The notes beneath the pieces were generated by a model that was not told the origin of the DNA, did no database searches, and saw only the letters and a program-made list of their open reading frames with translations. This document shows, piece after piece, positions 61,233-64,000 of a DNA stretch of 64,000 nucleotides. The translations under genes and the position numbers were made by a program. How positions within the stretch are numbered: the first letter of the stretch is position 1; the number at the start of each line of letters is the position of its first letter. Source of the stretch: Segatella copri (GTDB taxonomy: Bacteria > Bacteroidota > Bacteroidia > Bacteroidales > Bacteroidaceae); NCBI RefSeq assembly GCF_026015295.1, contig NZ_JAPDUW010000001.1, forward strand, positions 2,046,001-2,110,000. Direction: 5' to 3'.

Positions 61233-63899
61233 TTATTTCACTTTCACTTCTATCACATTCTTCGCAGCATCAGCACTCGAACCACCTACGAATATCTGAT
61301 ATTTGCCGGGAACCACACGCATGGTATTGGTCTGGGAATCCCAACCCTCGAAACTTTGGCGAGGCAGACTGATGGTTACCTGCTGCTTCTCGCCCGCCTT
61401 CAAAGTAATGCGCTTGAAGGCTTTCAGGGTCTTGATAGGACCCTCAGCATCATCCATTCTACGGATGTAAACCTGCGTCACTTCCGTTCCTTCCCTATTA
61501 CCTTTATTAGATAAAGAGAAACTCAAGGAATAAGCCGAAGAATTCTTCACTCTTCGTTCTTCACTCTTCACTTTCTTCAATGTCGGCTTTCCATATTCAT
61601 AAGATGTATAGCTCAATCCATGACCGAATGGGAAGAGAGCCTCACCCTTGAAGTAACGGTAGGTACGATTCTTCATCGTATAATCAAGGAAATCAGGAAG
61701 ATCGGAAGTACTCTTATAGAAGGTTACCGGAAGCTTGCCCGATGGATTCACCTCGCCGAAAAGAACCTTTGCCACGGCTTCTCCACCCCGTTCGCCCGGA
61801 TACCAAGCCTGAAGGATAGACTCCGCATTCTCTGTTTCAGGAACCATGGCAATGGCACTGCCCGAACAGTTGACGAACACCACTCGCTTGCCAGCCCGAT
61901 GCAATATCTCCATCACCTTGCGTTGAGCCTGAGGCAATTCGATGTCGGTTCTGTCGCCACCCTTGAATCCCGGCTCAGAAACTTTCATCTCCTCACCCTC
62001 AAGACTAGGAGAAATACCGCCTACAAATACCACCACGTCAGCATCGCCAACCTCAGCCAGAAGCTGAGACTCGGTTGGCGTATAGTTCTTCACTATGTCA
62101 AACTGCATCACCGCCATATCGGTCTTCTGGAAATAATCCACCTGAATTATCACCGGCTTTCCAGCCTTTACGGAGATTGGCTTGTTGAGCATCTGTACAC
62201 GGGCACGTCCCTTCCATACATCCGCCACCGTATCGCCATCAATGATGAGCCGGTAACCATCATCGCACCCCATTTTGATATTCAAGGTTTCATCCTTTTC
62301 CGGAGTAAATACGCCCTCGTATCGGGCAGAGAAATTGGTAAGGTTCACTCCCGGAGCAAAGACGGTATTTCCACCATTGCTCTGGTTGATAGGCGAAGTC
62401 ATCATGGCTGTAGCCACCGGCTCGCCCTTCATCTCAGAATTGTTCCAATAAGTAGCCTTCATGCCTTTGCTGCCATCGGTAGAAGTCAGGAGATTGAACT
62501 TACTTTCCGTCACCTCATTTCTGGTCAACGTGCAGGCAGGAATATACTTGGCGTCCTTCACATATTTTCTGATGCCCTGCAGGATGGTTGTGGTAGAAGT
62601 AGGATAACCCGAATAGTTGCCCCACTGCATGATGGAATCGTTGGCATTCGGTCCCATCACGACTATCTTCATTCCTGCTGATTTCAGCGGCAGGAGATTG
62701 TTTCGGTTCTGAAGAAGCACGATTCCCTCTTCTGCCATCTTCTCTGCCAAATCCTTATGCGCCTTGCTGGCGATGACGGAAGATGGAATCTGAGTCCAAG
62801 GCACGTTCTCGTCCTTATCGAAATCACCCAGACGAAAACGGGCTACCAACAGGCGCTTCAAACTCTCGTTCACCTTTTCCTCGCTGATCATTCCTGTCTT
62901 CACCGCCTCAGGAAGCGAACGGTAAACGCTTCCGCATTCCACGTCGGTTCCGGCACCAATTGCCTGCGCCGTAGCCTCAGCCGGAGTCTTCGCAGTACCA
63001 TGTCGGCCAGGCACATAAAAGTCGTTGATGGCTCCGCAATCGGAAGTAATCAATCCCTTGAATCCCCATTCATCACGAAGAATCTGTCGTTCATACCTGG
63101 CATTGCTGCAACATGGCGCTCCGTCAATCCGCTGATAGGCGCACATCACCTCTGCCACATTTCCATCCTGCACCAGCGATTTGAAGGCAGGCAGATAAGT
63201 CTCCCACAAATCCCGCTCAGGCAAATCCTCTACATTGAAACTGTGTCTGTTCCATTCCGGACCGCTATGTACGGCAAAATGCTTGGCACAGGCTAGGAGC
63301 TTGACGTATTGGGGAGCCTGTGAGGAAGGCGTAGCCAGAACTCCCGGAGCCGACATAGGTTTGCCATCAAAGGTCTGTCCCTGCAATCCATTCACCACTG
63401 CAAGTCCCATTCTTGTGGTCAGATAAGGGTCCTCGCCATAAGTTTCCTGTCCACGCCCCCATCGTGGGTCGCGGAAGATATTGATGTTCGGAGTCCAGAA
63501 ACTCAGACTCTGGTAGCGCTTGATGTTGCCGCTTTTCTTCGCCTCCTGCGCCTTGGCTCTTGCCTCATCGCTCACGGCAGTAAACACCTTATATAATAAG
63601 GTATCGTCCCACGAAGCCGCCATGTGCATCGTGATAGGAAAAACAGTAACAAATCCGTTTCGCCCCACTCCGTGCAGCGCCTCGTTCCACCATTGAAACT
63701 GCGGAATGCCCAATCGTGCGATAGCCGGAGAAGTATCCATCATCAACTTCGTCTTCTCCTCCAGGGTAAGACGGGAAAGCAAATCGTTGGCTCTAGCCTC
63801 AGCAGAAAGGTTGGCATTCTGATAAGGAAGAAGCTGCTGTGCGCTGACAGAAAGCGACATCGCCATCAGCATCGCCATAGAAAATAGTTGTTTCTTCAT
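61233..63899 (-). CDS. Secreted glycoside hydrolase family 3 with inserted PA14 domain (beta-xylosidase/glucosidase-like)
   Basis: 888 residues. Signal peptide (MLMAMSLSVSAQ). The GH3 N-terminal barrel has ARLGIPQFQWWNEALHGVGRNG, and the nucleophile is D287 in GLITSDCGAIND. The second GH3 domain (about 395-470 and 605-750) is interrupted by a PA14 domain (about 470-605: GMKATYWNNSEMKGE…FSARYEGVFTPEKDETLNIKMGCDDGYRLIIDGDTVADVW). An Fn3-like domain ends it. At about 778-792 the segment KKVKSEERRVKN is coded by a repeat also present in the RecD-like helicase gene. The closest enzyme types are beta-xylosidases and beta-glucosidases; specificity is inferred. Own promoter at the complement of 63949-63956. 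Confidence 0.93.
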   Translation of the reverse strand: MKKQLFSMAMLMAMSLSVSAQQLLPYQNANLSAEARANDLLSRLTLEEKTKLMMDTSPAIARLGIPQFQWWNEALHGVGRNGFVTVFPITMHMAASWDDTLLYKVFTAVSDEARAKAQEAKKSGNIKRYQSLSFWTPNINIFRDPRWGRGQETYGEDPYLTTRMGLAVVNGLQGQTFDGKPMSAPGVLATPSSQAPQYVKLLACAKHFAVHSGPEWNRHSFNVEDLPERDLWETYLPAFKSLVQDGNVAEVMCAYQRIDGAPCCSNARYERQILRDEWGFKGLITSDCGAINDFYVPGRHGTAKTPAEATAQAIGAGTDVECGSVYRSLPEAVKTGMISEEKVNESLKRLLVARFRLGDFDKDENVPWTQIPSSVIASKAHKDLAEKMAEEGIVLLQNRNNLLPLKSAGMKIVVMGPNANDSIMQWGNYSGYPTSTTTILQGIRKYVKDAKYIPACTLTRNEVTESKFNLLTSTDGSKGMKATYWNNSEMKGEPVATAMMTSPINQSNGGNTVFAPGVNLTNFSARYEGVFTPEKDETLNIKMGCDDGYRLIIDGDTVADVWKGRARVQMLNKPISVKAGKPVIIQVDYFQKTDMAVMQFDIVKNYTPTESQLLAEVGDADVVVFVGGISPSLEGEEMKVSEPGFKGGDRTDIELPQAQRKVMEILHRAGKRVVFVNCSGSAIAMVPETENAESILQAWYPGERGGEAVAKVLFGEVNPSGKLPVTFYKSTSDLPDFLDYTMKNRTYRYFKGEALFPFGHGLSYTSYEYGKPTLKKVKSEERRVKNSSAYSLSFSLSNKGNREGTEVTQVYIRRMDDAEGPIKTLKAFKRITLKAGEKQQVTISLPRQSFEGWDSQTNTMRVVPGKYQIFVGGSSADAAKNVIEVKVK

Positions 63900-63948
63900 T
63901 GATCTTATATTATTTATTCGATTTATGCTTTGATTTTTAAGTTGGTGA

Positions 63949-63956
63949 CAAAGTTA
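63949..63956 (-). promoter_or_regulatory. Promoter -7 element of the GH3 gene
   Basis: Minus strand TAACTTTG (TAnnTTTG), 50 bp before the ATG at 63899. Confidence 0.55.
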
Positions 63957-64000
63957 CACTTTTTTGTTGAGATAACCGCATCATCTGGCAGAAAAGTTTA

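Overview
The window looks like a chromosome segment of an anaerobic gut Bacteroidota, most likely Prevotella/Segatella (S. copri-like). The evidence is: Bacteroidetes promoters (TTTG, about 20 bp, TAnnTTTGC) in front of many genes and no clear Shine-Dalgarno sites; SusC/SusD, BtuB/BtuG and large TonB-type barrels; Bacteroidota-only families (DUF3822, HU-like plus winged-helix proteins, DUF4476); and an IntDOT-like integrase. The species is an inference; no rRNA gene is present.

Layout. 0-6.6 kb: secreted M3 peptidase, a double-thioredoxin protein, and a minus-strand SprT-like / SGNH / MBOAT cluster suggesting O-acetylation of an envelope polysaccharide. 6.7-11.2 kb: potABCD polyamine importer with ATGA overlaps between its last three genes. 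11.3-18.6 kb: tRNA-Tyr(GUA) and housekeeping genes (RecD-like helicase, DUF3822, rsmD, cardiolipin synthase, dnaG). 18.8-26.7 kb: GH115 alpha-glucuronidase, an ECF sigma/anti-sigma-like operon, a GH115 gene remnant, a 22-bp tandem array, an HU-like regulator, a truncated DUF6361 gene ending in a perfect 27-bp inverted repeat, and a proline iminopeptidase-like hydrolase. 26.8-31.4 kb: riboflavin synthase, then etfB-etfA-acyl-CoA dehydrogenase.

31.4-47.7 kb is an accessory region. A 2,753-bp unit holding two different IS110-family transposases occurs twice, apparently identical and in the same orientation, exactly 10,798 bp apart. Between the copies lie a DUF4476 lipoprotein-like gene, an IS3 element, a DUF4143 ATPase, a methyltransferase, an outer-membrane barrel and a HEAT-like protein. 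A tyrosine integrase and a small partner gene close the region. A 14-bp direct repeat at 39248 and 47659 could be the integrase attachment site.

47.8-64 kb: MgtC, the ABC-F factor EttA, a second 22-bp palindromic tandem array, a cobalamin riboswitch controlling btuB-btuG, a HAD phosphatase, glycerate kinase, and a polysaccharide utilisation locus (susC, susD, GH3 with PA14). With GH115 this points to hemicellulose (xylan side-chain) use.

The most interesting signals are the tandem IS110 pair with closed, structured noncoding regions (candidate bridge RNAs), the two unrelated arrays that share an exact 22-bp period, in-frame repeat-derived insertions in two enzymes, and a 13-mer (TATATAATAAGGT) repeated five times on one strand.
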